NCBI GenBank assembly: GCA_040954595.2
Contig: CM082578.2
Span: 11,408,001-11,472,000, forward strand
Reading direction: 5' to 3'
DNA length: 64,000 nucleotides
From: Balanoglossus misakiensis
Taxonomy: Eukaryota > Hemichordata
Below the pieces are notes generated by a model. It did no database searches. It was not told the origin of the DNA and worked only from the letters and a program-made list of their open reading frames with translations. The position numbers were made by a program, and so were the translations under genes. Below, piece after piece: positions 1 to 13,831 of this stretch; within the stretch, counting starts at the first letter, position 1; each line of letters begins with the position of its first letter.

Positions 1-3000
1 TTATTTTTTTTTATTGTCGAGTAATATCTAGGCCGCCATAGTTAATGCGGCGTAATGTTGTTGAGTGGCCCTATAAGCTAATCATGGCTATTCACACCTG
101 CGATTTCTATTGTTTAAAGCTCCATTAAGTTAATTTTTGGTCATTTACCAGAATATCTATTTATTCTGTGCAACAGCTGGAGCTTCGTGTTCTATTCCCT
201 ACGCCGGAATCATGGCAATTAAAACAACCCATTTTTTTTTTAATTCTCAGCTTTCTTATTGTCGAAAATTAAATTTAAATCCGGACTTCCATTCACTTAT
301 CAACGATAACAAGTGCCACGGTATATTTCCAAGCTATTGGTGGTAGAACAGCTCAACGCTCCAGCTTTCTATTCAGAACAAAACACTGGAAAGGGGTAAT
401 TATTAAGATGCAGCTACTATGCATTTAATGTTACTGCTGACCGTAACTTCAAACTTGGCTGAGGGTCTCTGCCAGTCCACAATCTCTGTGACCAATCACG
501 GCCGTCGTACTAGAGTACTAGTATTCCCTTGACAACGAAGAAGACATCCAAAAATGTCAGCACGAATTTCGCTCTTGATCGCGGTTACATTTAAAATAAA
601 TTTAGCGCGGGGAAATCCACAGTCCCTTTTATCGTGATGCACACATCCTGAAGTCTACAGGACAACAATGAAAAAGTTTGACTGTTTGCGTTGACATCGG
701 CAACAACAGCGATTCCACTCCACTGCCTTTTTTGCACACGGGAGCGCCTGGCGGAGACCCTCTACATCTGTTGAGTACCGGGCGGGGGTTTAGCTTGTGG
801 CTCGGATTTCAACAGTTAAATTTCTTAAGTAGTTTGGAGTCGGTGTTATCAAACTATTGTTTCTGATGTGCAGAAGGGGGGACAATGGAAGTATGTGCGC
901 GGGTGTGCGTACATAACCAGGACAGCGATTTAATTTATTATGTTGCGTCTGGAAACAAAATCTCCGCATGAATTACTCAGCACTGTAAATATTATGCTGA
1001 CATTGGACTTAAAATAATTTTTCAGTCGTCTAATCACCCCAGTCTCATAAAATTGTTTTATTTTCGTTCGAAAACGAGCAGTCCGTGCATTTTCCACGCA
1101 AGACCGAACATGATAAATTTTGGGAGGTTTTTTTTTCATACAACTTAAAGCTATATGCCGTTCCCTGGTGTAGGCCACCCCGCCATTAGGTTACATTAAG
1201 TTTTGAATAACAAACATAAGGTTATCGGCGAATTTGTCAAAATTACTCAAATCACGACTGCGTGTTATTTCAAATACATTTAATTCGGATAGTCCGTCCT
1301 TATCAACGTTCCGCTCTGTAATAAGAGCAGCGACTGTGCCGTGAACCATGGAGGAAGCCGGCAAAAAGTTTCTTCGGCACAGTCCTCACCCATCGTCCTC
1401 CTCCGCCCCATATTCCATTAGTTACACTTCTCTTCATTCCGCGTCGACCCAAGGCACTGAAAAAAACACCACTCGCTCTTTACAGTTTAGACTCCTCCGG
1501 AAAAGCTTCGTCGTTTCATTTTTATTCCCAACATGTCGCAAACCTGCATAAAATAGATACCTATCTTCAAATTAGCATCAACCGAAAGAAACTGCCATTA
1601 GTAGCGTCAGGCCCTTTTTCGAGGAAACAAACAACGAACGCCGAGTTCCAACTTACGCACTCCCTAAAAAAATGAAAAACAGGCCACCTTCCAAAACTAT
1701 ATTTTTGTTAATTTTTCGATTCGAGCATTTCGTTTGGGATTTAATTAATAGGTCATTTGAAGTCCATCAAATGGGTGGTCGCCTGACTGCTGTATTTTCA
1801 ATTATGACTGCCGTCTGCAGCACCATGTGAAACTTTCGCTCTGGGTATAGCCATATCACTTTGTGCTATCATGTACATGGCCGTGGGCTATGTCTCCGTG
1901 TTCATACGAATTTAAAAGAAAACATATTGTTTAAGGGGCTCGAGTTTCTCTGTGTAAACATATTCGCAGTATTTTGTACTTTGTGCCTGAACGCGAAACT
2001 GCGTTTTGAAGCACTCTTTTATCCGTTTAACGCGCGCTGCTGGCTGAGACGACAGGTATGAAGCAAGCAGGCGCGACGATATTGAATGTCGTAAGCCATT
2101 TCGGTTGTAACACCACGCCGACCCATTATGCAGATTATCTAAACTGGAGTTTCGTGTTCTACAGTGAACGGTTCGTTACGCAGTTTTAAGCACGTGTGGC
2201 AAGTCGGTGGTTTCAGGGTGTTTTCGTGAAGTACGGGGGCTTGCTGGTCAAGTGCCGCGATCAGAGATTGGCGATATGTGTGCGAGCGCCGTGCCCGTGT
2301 CTTGTGTATGCACAGCACGGCGTGTGGAAGGGAGGGGCGAGTGTGACAGGGGCGTAGGTACTGTCTCGTCGAGACGCAGCGTCGCCAAGTCTCGATTGGG
2401 TCACAGACGCTGCTCTGGTAACTCACGGATTTCAAAGCGATACCGCTGACACTTAGAAAACAAAAACTGAAATTTAGTACCAATCGAGGCCGTCATAGGG
2501 GAGATAAAGGTTAAAAGAGGGACGCCAGAAAATGACGGACTTGCAAACGACTGCGCTTCGCAGGGTGGCGGGGATTGCGATAACTTAACGCCGAGTGTGC
2601 TGCATTTCATCAACTCGGAGGGCTCTTAGAGCAATTAGAAGGTTTTCCTCTATGTGTAAAGAAATTATCCGTCTCAGATTCGTCTAAACAGCGTTTAAGA
2701 AGATTTACTTTATTTACAATAAGTTAGCGATCTTCTTAGCGTACAATACACATTTCCCCATATGTACTAAACTGAACCGTGAAGACGGGTTGGTTCGTTA
2801 CTCTCCTCCCCTCTCCCCTCCCTCCTCAACCCACGACCCCGTCTTCCTTAGAACTCGACAGAATCGTGATCAGTGGGACGGGAGGTGTATGGATGTAATA
2901 AAAAAATCACGTACAGGCTCTACAACCAGATGATCTCAAACGCTGTAAATCACGTTGGATTTTATAGTCAGCACGCTGCCTGGCGAGATGTCGTACACGG

Positions 3001-5270
3001 TACACACAACAAAAGCGTTCCATCATCTGTGAATTTACAACCCGCCAGTATAATTTTCGCCAGAACAACACCGAAATCGACGTACAGCCAACTGTCTTAA
3101 GATTCGCTCGACGCCCTTGAGAGTCAGCGCCTCTCATTCATTAAGGTTTCTCGTCTTTCTGGAAGCAGCCAGTTGCTAATGGTTGGCCACCAATATTGCT
3201 AATTCCCATGCATATCATTATAAACCGGGCTTGCCGACCGACGCATGCAGGATCACCGCTGATATCCACAGCCAACTCGGGGTCGGCCAGGGCGTCTACG
3301 CTGAAACTACGCGAGCGCGTCGCATCAAAACAGTAAGTTGCTCATTTCATATTTTTTTCCGGTGGAAACTTAAGTCTGATTATACGCACGGGGGATATTA
3401 TTACCTATAATTCCATTTCTGAAATTATATTAACGGCTCATTTTTAATACCCGAAGATGCCGACAGCCGAGGGGCTAGAGAGACAGCAATCGACATGCAC
3501 GAAAACATGTGGGGCTGCAGCTTTCTCATTAAACATGTTAATTTGTGCGTTACCGTGATTTATATTATAAAATTTGCTGCAAACGTGCACCTTCTGATTT
3601 TAGTCTTTGAGACGAATCCTCCAAAACTATTTCGCTTTTGCAAACAGCCGATCTCACCACCGCAACCCTTTCCAGCAGCGAGATACAATTTACAACAACG
3701 CGATTTTAGAAACCGATGCAATATTAATATTACATTATCGATACATTATACCATTATTACAAAAAAGGGTGGACTTGGAAATTATTTTTTGGAGTTAAAC
3801 AACGCCCGTACAATAAAACAATTCCTATTACTTGTGGGCAGATGAAGTTACCATTTGTGTATGAATAATGCAGTACATGCCCCGCCTGGGGTTATTTGAT
3901 AATATCGGGGATTCCATGTGCCTATAATTCGAATTTTACTGGGTTTTATTTCTTGAGTTAAGTAGTCCGTAACACGGATCGCTGTAGGAGTTCTCGCACT
4001 CCCGGCCCTGATTCGCGTCGCTGTGATGACCAGACGTGAAATATCAGTCGCCGACATACTTGCCCCCCCCTTCCTCCTCCTCTTTCCACGACGCTCTGTT
4101 TACTTGGGCCATATCTCTCATTTTCATGTATCACGTGGGATTGTTGGGGAAATTGATGTGCGGGTCTTCGATCATTGTCGGCGACAAGACGAGATCAACA
4201 GCTCTCTGTAGAGCCCTGATTTTTTTGTGAATGTTCCAATAAAAACAGGAGGTTCTCATTCTCTTAGTATTTTTTCAATGATGTTTCCTCCTTCATTTTA
4301 ACTTTTACTTTAACCAAACCTTATTAAGATATCATTGTAAAAAACTACAGCTATAGTGTTGATTATAAGTTCCCGCGTTACCTATATGTTTCGAAGGATT
4401 CAGATTTCAGACAATGTCAGAGATTCACCAGCCACAGTCCTTGCATTAATGATGGACCGGAAGGGATTACTCGCTGCATTCTTTCCGAATGAAATTGAAC
4501 AAGCCAGATTTAGTCCTTAAATAACAGCACTATACGTATAACAAAGAAGGTATTTTCGATTTTTGAACAAAAAATTATCCCTTTAATAGACGGCCGCCAA
4601 AACGACATACGCTAATTATGGCGATATTTTCGATCATCAGTCTGAAGATATCGGCTGGAATTATAGTTTTTTATATAGTTGTTTTGTCTTCGTATGTGTG
4701 TAAGCTTGTCAAATTTAACCACGTTTCTGTGTTGTCGTAGCCACTGTAGACGGATTCTATGCAGTCTGGCGTGATTGTCTTGTGTAAAATCTGAATGGTG
4801 TAGTTGAAAGTCAAATCGTTCTCTTTTTTTTCTATAAAAAATCTCTGCCCAGTTTGAGAGAATACATCTATACGGAGTGGGCTGGAGTTTATAGGGGTCA
4901 TTACATGGTATTATGCCAAGTGGCACTATTAGCCAGGGGTGAACAATACCGGGGAAAAGCTAATGAACTTCGGTACTATTGAGTGAGTATACCGGTTAGT
5001 TTTGCGGTCTGCTTGTCCGACAGAAAAGACGGCGTTTGTAAAAGGTTGGTGATCCAATTACGGCAGCTAAAACATGAATGTAACAGCGACTGCTGAGTGC
5101 CAGCCCGTCCACGCCATGCGACGGCTTAGTCGGGCAGAATCCCCGCTTATGCGCCACACAAGAATGGGTCGTCGGCTCGCATCTTCACAATTGAATTGTG
5201 ACGGGCACATTGGAGTCTGGAAGGAGTGTTAGGCACATTAACTGAGGATTTCACTAAGTTGTTTATTCAG
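1..5270. other. Non-coding sequence, no gene recognised
   Basis: Only short open frames are present, many without an ATG, and none has recognisable domains. The stretch has a pyrimidine tract around 2800-2827 and a C run near 4063-4069. No RNA gene or transposon ends were seen. Confidence 0.6.
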
Positions 5271-5307
5271 TCTCTCTCTCTCTTTCTCTCTCTCTACTCC
5301 CCCCCCC
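5271..5307 (+). repeat. (TC)n microsatellite followed by C run
   Basis: Tandem TC with one TTT interruption (5271-5295) is followed by a C-rich run (about 5298-5307). Confidence 0.9.
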
Positions 5308-8300
5308 TCGCCTCCTCCAAGCTTCAGTGCCAACATCCGACCGAAAATCAGACCAGACACTTCTGAATGAAACTGGGAGATGGCCGCGGGGCTTGGGCTC
5401 CGTGATTTTCCCTGGCGATGGACAGACAAGCCAGATCAGTTCAGTTCAGTCAGTGGACATTGAGCCACCAGCGATGGGATGTCTGACTGAAATTTAGAAT
5501 AACAAATCTACGCCCCGTCTCTTTGAGCAATTAAATCAAGGTAATCTGAACAGATTTCGCATGAAAAGTAATGACTTCACTGGTGCACTATGGAAAGCTA
5601 AGCATGACGAGATACGGCCCACGTTTTCTACTTCTCGTCCGTCCGTACACCACTCGCCTTTATTGCGCGAGACAGCACGTCCATTTTCGCAATTTTACAG
5701 CAATGCATTCGACATCGGCAATTTTCTGGAAAGAAGAGAAACGCGAAAAAGCAGACCTATACACTGTCGGTTTCCCGCCTTGTCTGTGCCTATTAATCAC
5801 ACGTCGGTGATTTTGCCACTAGAGGAGAAGCAAGACGGTGTATAATACGCACCACTTCTGTCATCGACACCATTTTAGGAAACGTCTCCCACACTTCCTT
5901 GAGTTTTCCACGGTTGTGTGTCACCGAAGATGAATTGACCGCACCCGCGCGGGGACCCGCGGTGTCGGCCGCCCATTTTGTCACCAGTGCAATAATGTAA
6001 GTGCCCGGGAAAAAGAAAATAGCGCTTGGAAGTGAAGACATGAATCGCAGCACTTGACATATGGCTCCGTCGTCAGATTGAGTGTTGCGTGCAGCTCTTC
6101 TCCGTACAAGGCTCCGCAATTACTTGTCATATTTCAACATAGCCGTGATTGCGTCTATCGTCACTTTACCGTCGAACGCGCATCATGCAGACGCGCTAGC
6201 TGTTTCGCGTCCCCCCCCTTCTCCCGCGCGCGCACGCCGATTTGGTGTTTCATTTCACTGACTTCATGCCTCAGCAAGCTTGAATTTGTTCCGGTCCCCG
6301 CGGTCGTTGACGTAAGACGACACAGGAACTGCCAAGTCCCCCGGTTCTTTTTTACTAGACGAGCATCTGCTCTTTTTAAGCGCCGTCTTGTGAAATTATT
6401 CAAAGAAAATAACATACCACCAAATACAGAAATAAACACTACCCCATAACTCTTCTCAAACCAATCTGAAAGGTCTGTGAAAGAAGAGAAAATATGCCCA
6501 GCGAAAGAAGTTTGTATTAAAAATGTGTTTCTTCCCTGAATTCCATTTAACTTTTATTTCAGTCCTTAAACATTTCCACATATAACAGTTAACTGTCGTA
6601 AAACTATTCAATGTGTATAGTTTTAACATTATCAACGCAATCGATTTTAATGAATAAATATTTAATTTGCAAAACAAAACCGGAGCTAAACACGAGAGGA
6701 AAATCAAGAACAAACGAAATAATTAGGATGAATATTTGTGTCGCTTCCTTTGTATTCGTGAAAAGAGTGCCACACGTTTGTTGTGAAATGCACAGTCATG
6801 TATGAAATATCAAGTCGATCCACCTGACAAAGTCAGGTAATCACAATTTGAGATGCGCATATACGGGCAATTTCGCTGGACATCTAACAGAAACACAGAC
6901 AGACTTGGTGAATTGTTTTTACTTTGCCGGACTGTTCAACAGCTAACATTCTACGGTCTTCTGAAATCTCCCCTGCTTTGCAATTATCGAGATCAGATCA
7001 AATTCATAAATTACTGAAATCATACTGCATAGCAGCTGTGACGAGATAAGCACCCCAAGAATGTTATCTGGAAAGTGACAAAACACTAATAACGAGGCCG
7101 ATATCAACGATGATTTGACGCACTGTTTTTTTGAAGAGGAGCCCAGGAAATTGAATTCCTTGTCAGTTTGATTGAAACTAAGCTGCCGCAGTACTTTTCG
7201 TCCGTGCAACAAAGGGGACGTTTTTTGTGGACCTGTGACGAAAGTGATCGATTTGTCAGATAGACGAAACGAAATGAGTAACAGGCATGTCTTATCGATG
7301 ACTTGTATGTTGCCAGTTATGATAGAATTTGTTTCAGAAATAAACATTCCGTCAAAATATAAATCACACAGTGACGTCGTCTGCAGTGAGGGTTTTTCGG
7401 TGCCAAGTAGATCTGACCGTGATTTATGGCCAGCATGCATTTTGTTTTTGTTTCGGAACAAACACATTATTTAGTAAATCGGTCACGTAGGTAGCTTGTC
7501 GTTGGAAAGTTAAATAGCTGCAATTCTTAGAGGATATTTCTTGTGAGTGAATGATATCAGTCGTGAAACTTTTGGAATTTTTTGTAGAATTTTTCAGAAA
7601 TAGTACATGTCTCCCTGTGAAGGGAAATGTGATGCAAAAAAATATTATTCTACTAATCGCCATTCATTAGCAAGAACATCCCAACAACAACAATAACAAC
7701 AGCAACGACAACATAAGCTCTGTTGCATTAGAAACAGTGCGTATACAATTGGAATCCATTAACAATAACTATTACACAATGCAATGGTAGACAGAACCAC
7801 TGAATTCAACGCGATTGCTAAATTCGATTCAATTGTCCTTTGTTTGTGGAGGAGACTCCGTCTGCACACGCACTTCAGGAGTCTTAACTAGCATAGAACA
7901 CTTCATCTCCAAAACTTATTGACAAGAAAAGAAATTCCGGGATTCTTTCCACACTAGAGGAGTAATTAACAAGCAAACACTTTCGATGGCTTTCTGGTAC
8001 TGGTTGCAACGTCACAGTCACCAAACCGAAGCAGACGGACGTTTGAAAAAATCAACGTGACTCTTTTCCAATCGTTTACATCTTGACATCTGAAGTATCT
8101 GCAGAGGCCATCATATCAGGTGTGACCTCTCAACTCCAGTTATTTCCTGTTAATTTCACTCCTGGGTTGCATTTCAGACAATCATAATAAGTTTTTGGTT
8201 GTCTGAGGTTATATCTATACCTCTCCACTTCTTGCTTATTTGCCCATTGTCGAGACACCGCGAAGAGTCTAGACAACAACGATCTTGATAGTCAGCTCTA

Positions 8301-8862
8301 CTAGGTAAATTACTTAGCTCTTAGCACGAAATGCGTCTACGCTTTTGTCTGGTATCTTCGCTGTGTGTGTGTTTGTGTGTCGTTTTTTCGGCTTGGTATT
8401 TTCTTGGAGTGGATTTGCGTGTAACTTGTTCGATCACACTAAATTTAAGAACTTAAGACTGTGATTAAGGTCATTTGTTTCATCTCGCATTCAGCACATC
8501 GTCACAAAGAAAAAGATGTTGCGGAGATATTTATCTGCCAAATTAAGATCTTAAGTCTAACTATTTTTCTCCATCTAATCGAAGAGAGTTACTCCTTTAT
8601 TAAATTGCCGACGTGTGGCTCTCCCGGACTAAGCTCTGCCAAAGAGGCCAAATTAATCGATTGTTATTCATATTTAAGTCAAATCGCCCGGTATTCCGCC
8701 TCTGAGGCGATGTATGTGCCTACTACTTTAATTGATGTCGGTATAAACCGATTACTCTCGTGATTGAAGGGATCCATTCTGGTTTTCTGTGTTTCGGTGG
8801 GTCAAAAAGATGAAAAATAGCCAAGAAATGACAATGCCACTCTGGCAAATTTCGTTTGAAAA
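5308..8862. other. Non-coding sequence with one orphan ORF
   Basis: This block is AT-rich. It contains a 174-codon ATG frame on the minus strand (6943-7467) without recognisable motifs, a CAA-rich tract (7681-7712) and a short GT-rich tract (about 8361-8380). I see no convincing gene. Confidence 0.55.
7681..7712 (+). repeat. Imperfect (CAA)n tract
   Basis: Repeats of CAA with single-base changes (CAATAA, CAG, GAC) run for about 30 bp. Confidence 0.75.
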
Positions 8863-8952
8863 TCTGTCTGTCTGTCTGTCTGTATGTCTGTCTCTCTCTG
8901 TCTATCTGTCTCTGTCTGTCTGTCTGTCCCTCTCTCTCTCTCTCTCTCTCTC
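8863..8952 (+). repeat. (TCTG)n / (TC)n compound microsatellite
   Basis: Imperfect TCTG and TCTA units run into a pure TC tract ending at 8952. The ORFs overlapping it (VCLSLS repeats on plus, RQTE on minus) are repeat artefacts. Confidence 0.95.
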
Positions 8953-10487
8953 GTTAAATAATTTATGCGATTCCCTGATACCATTCTTCTACACGCACAC
9001 CGTCAACTTATATTCCCAATCATGTCTTTGAATATCAAATCCAAGACTGGGGTGAAACTCGTTCCATTTCTTGCTGGGGCGACATCAACGAACTTTCGAA
9101 ATCGGGAATAAAACTGTACTTACAAATGCATGTCAAAGAATAAACATGCGTCAAAATTTACTTTGGTTACGAAACGTGTACAGCTAATCGAGCGATTCAG
9201 ATTTCATAATTGGATGCGGCCAATCACGGCACGGCGTCTGTCCGCGAATGACAAATGGTACTGAAATGTACACAAGAATTGTTCCATCTATGTTAAGAGG
9301 GATATTGTTGTTGTTTTTAAACACGTCACGTAGAACTAAATTATTGTTAAGCAATTGTCACGGCGTGAGGAAAATTTGCTTGCCACCAAGAGACACTTTG
9401 GATCTTCAAGATATTTTATGGTCAGAAAAGAAAGCTCTGATATCTTTTGTCAGTAATTAACGAAACGACAAAATACCATCTGCGGAACATTTGCAATGAC
9501 AATTACGTTCGATAATTTTAATGACAGGGAAGAAACAGTGATGTTTGTATATTCATTCAAAGCTGCGTGTCACGAGAAGACGCGACTCAACAGAGAGTTC
9601 CCGAACAACCGGTTCAAAGGGAACGGTATTCATCCACGACGGCGGCTACCATCAAAATCTATCATCGTATCCCCTCAGATTCGCACTACCAACTTTCACT
9701 AACGCATTGACATGTTCAAAACTTACATGTACTTGGGCGTCGTATCCACCTTCCTTCCAGCAACTGCTTGGGTAAAAAAACACGGGGACGCATACACGTG
9801 GGCTTCCAAATTTAACACGGAGAAAAAAAAACAATTACACGGACGCCTGCGCACTGACCGCACACGCCAGGTCAAAAAAGCGCAATGCGACAAACGAAAC
9901 TATGAATATGCATTGAATTCATGACATAACTCCCTTTTTGAGAGCTAACTTATAAGTTTCTTGCTGGCAAAACTCACGGGGAACAATTTACCATCATGTG
10001 CCTGCATCAATACAGCTGCGATACCAACATCAGATGCATGAATTCATGACAGCAATTTTAATGAGTCCCACGGAGAAAAAAACTGAGAAAATGCCAGGAG
10101 AAAGAAATATTTAGTTTACATTTAGTGAAGTATAGATGGTGATAAAATACCCATTTTAAAGTTTTGCCTGCAGTAGGGGCGATTTCGAATCACTCAGTAA
10201 TTGTGCGGTGAGTTGAATTTTTAGTAATTGAATATATATCTCTTCGCATTCTTAATTAAATTTATCAAAAAACTGATAACCCTTTTCCTTGGAACTGAGC
10301 ATATATTTAACCCCATGCAAAGTTCAAATTGGATAAATGGAACTATCAGCATATACTCATCAATTTCGGATTAACAATGCCGTGGCGTCGCTGCACTTGG
10401 AAGAAAAAACAACAACACACTATAAACCTCTCCTAGCTGGATGCGGATTTGCGTGAGGATCCGGTTCGCGAAAAAAAGACTGCCATT

Positions 10488-10510
10488 TGACCTTGGTTGA
10501 CCAGTGACCT
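10488..10510 (-). promoter_or_regulatory. Triple nuclear-receptor half-site cluster
   Basis: On the minus strand this reads AGGTCA-C-TGGTCA-ACCA-AGGTCA, that is, a DR1 and a DR4 sharing the middle half-site. Such spacings suit RXR heterodimers and orphan receptors. It is motif evidence only. Confidence 0.3.
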
Positions 10511-10567
10511 GTGGGCTCACTGCCCATTCGAAACCGGGGCCGAATTGGCCAAAACGTGAAGAGAGTG

Positions 10568-10597
10568 GACGGCCGCAGTGTTGTCACAACGGCCGTC
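10568..10597. repeat. Inverted repeat, 8-bp arms
   Basis: GACGGCCG (10568-10575) is matched by CGGCCGTC (10590-10597) across a 14-bp spacer. Arms this short give a weak hairpin. Confidence 0.5.
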
Positions 10598-13340
10598 GCA
10601 CCAACAAAGATGCGGTCCCGTCAATGAAGTGTGCGTGCATGGCCCCTCAATAGGTGACACACGCCCTTGCTTTGCACAACAAAAGCCCGCAACACGACGC
10701 AGAACCCACAATATACGTGTCTGCAATATGCTGAGTACAATGACGACTCTGCTAGTGGGGGGTCTCTGCAAACGAAAGCTGGGGTCTTCAGATTGGAATC
10801 TGCGAGTCCCGCGTGGCGGGGGGCATAGGGGAGGGTACACTCATAGACGTTTTTCTTTTTATTTATTTTCCAGTATAGTTCTGTAATACTTTTCAGACAG
10901 GAATTCAAAAGCATGACTCGGTTCGCCAGCTGACTAAAATCCTTGACTAATCTCTGTTCCGTCGAAGGACGCAACATCAATCGGTGAATTGCCTGCAAAT
11001 TGGTCATTGAAACTTGAACGGTTGGTCTAATTCTGAAACCGATAAATCAAGACAAGTGTAGAAAGAGCTCCTGACAACCCGCCGAAACCGACTAGAGCGA
11101 AGTTCGCGGATTTCGCGCCCGGGGGCATATTTTTTTCGCCGTTTTCAATGTCATGGTATATTATTTCAAGTCACACCCTTCACTACTTTATAACTCGTTA
11201 CATCTTTTTGTTTCCTCGTGTTTAATGTTTGGGCAATGCATGAACCAAGCAACGGCCGCTGAAAGGCCAGCAAAAAGTCAAAATGTACACGTGTTGTGCG
11301 GTCGGTGATATGCGCCCACAAATCGAACAACTAAGCCGTGCAGAGACTTATAGGGTCTTGGTAAAATACGAAAATGAATACAGTTGCATATTTAAACGGA
11401 AAGTAAATGTTGTTGGCTCGTTTAACTCAAATTAAATGACACCGAATATGTCTACGCCACTGAGAAATATGAAAAATAATTTTGGTGCCGCGTCTGTCAT
11501 AGCTTTTAAATTTTGCGAAATTCATGTTTGATACGTTTAGTTTAAAAGTACACATAGCATTATGCTTATTATTTTAGACTAGTCAGTTTTTTTTCTGTAG
11601 GTGCCTGGTAGTATATCTCCGAGAAAAATGACGACCTTGTTTTTATTTTATTTATTTATTTTATTGGAAAATTTCGTCGGCGATGAAGTGGCTGTGAGAT
11701 TTATTCTGATCACTCGTGTGTTGTCCAATTGCGAGGTAGATCCTGATTTAATCTTTAATTGGGGATATTAAAACAATTATTGCGTTAGACACATGTTCCG
11801 ACTAGAAGGAAGTCGATAAGCTTTCATCTCTGCCTTCCATCGTCTTATCCTTAATTTCATATTCCTTGCAATCCCGGCCACGCATAATTAAGCCAGGCAT
11901 CAGTCATTCTGCAGGTTTTCAAAACTTCCTGAAGAAGACATTCTGAAGTTGCTGGCGTGTCTCCGGGGACGACTAACGAAGCCTGCAACTCGATTGCGGC
12001 TACTTTGCGCGGAGCACATTTCTATTTCTCTTGTGTCCCGCGCGAAATGTGTTTTCCTCGGGTTAAAAGAAGTACGGTGTTACGGCAAGGGACGTAGCCC
12101 CGGGAAATAAACATTTTATAGCGTGTTAAGCAGGCCTTTTAAGCATTCTGTCACGTTGTAAGCGCGTAGTGAGGGAAACACGAATATGGTTTGCGTTAAA
12201 ATAAATACGAAGAGGGTTCGCCTCTCAGCCACTACACGAGCTGCAGGAAACGCGGCAAATGCAGATAGGATCGACGAAGTTAAGTTCGCCGTGGTTCTCA
12301 CTGGGGCGGAATCGGTGCCCAGCGAATTTTTTTTGCGAGTTGATGCAAAACAGAAAAGATTGAGTGTCCAACAGGAATAGTGGCTTATGGGAAATGCTCT
12401 TCGCGGTAGTTTTAAACACACGAAGCGATTTCCGCGCGCGCAAAAAAAATATTAAATGTTGATCACCAGTTTGGACATTTTGAGCAGAAAATGCAGAGAA
12501 AATATACGAGGCATAAATCTTTGTAAATTCTGATTAAGTTCTGATTCGATTTGTAAAGGACATACATCACGTGACACAAAGGCCAAGCTGGCGGTCCACT
12601 TTTTTCAAAACTTTAAACAAATCAAATGTCCGGCGCGAAAATTTCAGTGAAGTTGCCAACATCGATCCTCTCCTTAACTTCATATTCGACAGTGTGAAGT
12701 TTCTTTATAAACACTCTTAATTGGCGCCAACTTGCCTTCGTGTGGGGCCAGGGTTTCACAAATAACTTGATAAAAAGGAGACAAAAGATTTCTTTGTTTA
12801 AATACATATTTACGACGTATAAAACTGATTTTAAAGGGACCAACTTTGCATTGTTTACAAGACAATGCGTTCAAAGCGGTGTGGGAGTCCTGTTCATCAA
12901 TACCACAGATATTTATCAAAACTCAAAGTTTATCACATCCGTAAACTGCCTATTCGCGAACGACGCGACTTTATCCCAGCTGTTGCTGATACAAGTATTA
13001 CCCATGCTCGAAAGGAAATGAGCGGTCTGCAGCCTCTACCATAGATCTCAATGGAACCATCCATCGCAATTTGCACCCTTCTTTCGCTGTCGATCAGATA
13101 GTTTTGTGAGTGACCATATCAGAAATATCATTGATGTGCGCGGGGGGCCCCCTGGAGTGCCGGAACGAACTTTTATTGAAATATTTCTGGCTTTCTCTAA
13201 ATTTTAATAACAGGAGCGATGTACGAGATCGCCGAGAGATACTGTTTTCTATTCAGCTGTGTTGTCTACCATCTCTGCGTCTTTTGAGTCCCTAACAGAC
13301 TGTCGTTTTTGTTTCAATCTCCATACTCTATTTAACAGCC

Positions 13341-13457
13341 TATAACAGAGAGGAACCTGGATCGGAGATTGCACTCGGTGATCGTACTGACGGCAGATCG
13401 CATCATCCGCACCGTGAAACCAAATTCGTAGTTATCCAAGTCCCTTTCCCGATAACG
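13341..13457 (+). other. Weak candidate promoter and first exon
   Basis: TATAACAG (13341-13348) is followed by GCACTCG near 13372 and by the consensus donor ATAACG|GTAAGT (GT at 13458-13459). The donor is good and the TATA element is poor. I list it because it shares the ACG|GTAAGT donor form with the exon at 32877. Confidence 0.12.
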
Positions 13458-13747
13458 GTAAGTTTGAGTTTACGTGTTATCTATCACCTTCCTGTGTGCG
13501 AATGTCTGTATATGTGTGTTTGGCGCGCAGTATCGATCAGTCGGCAGACAAGCGATCATGGCAGGCCAAACAAAATCAGCTAACTTATCGAGTTTTTTTT
13601 TACTTTTGATATCTTCGGCAAGGATGAGATATACTTAATATCAAATTGTTTTGCCACTCGTTGGGAAATGAACGTAACTTAACTGGATTTTAAGCGTGTT
13701 TCCTGCAAAGTTAGGGATTTTCGTTTTCAGATATCGATATCTCCTTT

Positions 13748-13831
13748 TCTGTCTCTCTGCTTCTCATTCTGTCTGTCTGTCTCTGTCTGTCTATTTCTCT
13801 ATCTGTCCCTGTATGTCTGTCTCTGTCTCTC
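13748..13831 (+). repeat. (TCTG)n / (TC)n imperfect microsatellite
   Basis: Degenerate TCTG, TCTC and TCTA units run for about 80 bp, similar in make-up to the tract at 8863-8952. Confidence 0.9.

Larger units (their letters stand above)
8953..13340. other. Non-coding sequence with nuclear-receptor half-site cluster
   Basis: No coding gene is recognised. The notable items are three TGACCY half-sites at 10488-10510 and an 8-bp inverted repeat at 10568-10597 in a locally GC-rich stretch (about 10560-10840). Confidence 0.55.

Noticed and set aside
8789-9031. Leu/Ser/Val/Cys repeat ORF and its antisense partner
   Set aside because: Translation of the TCTG/TC microsatellite.
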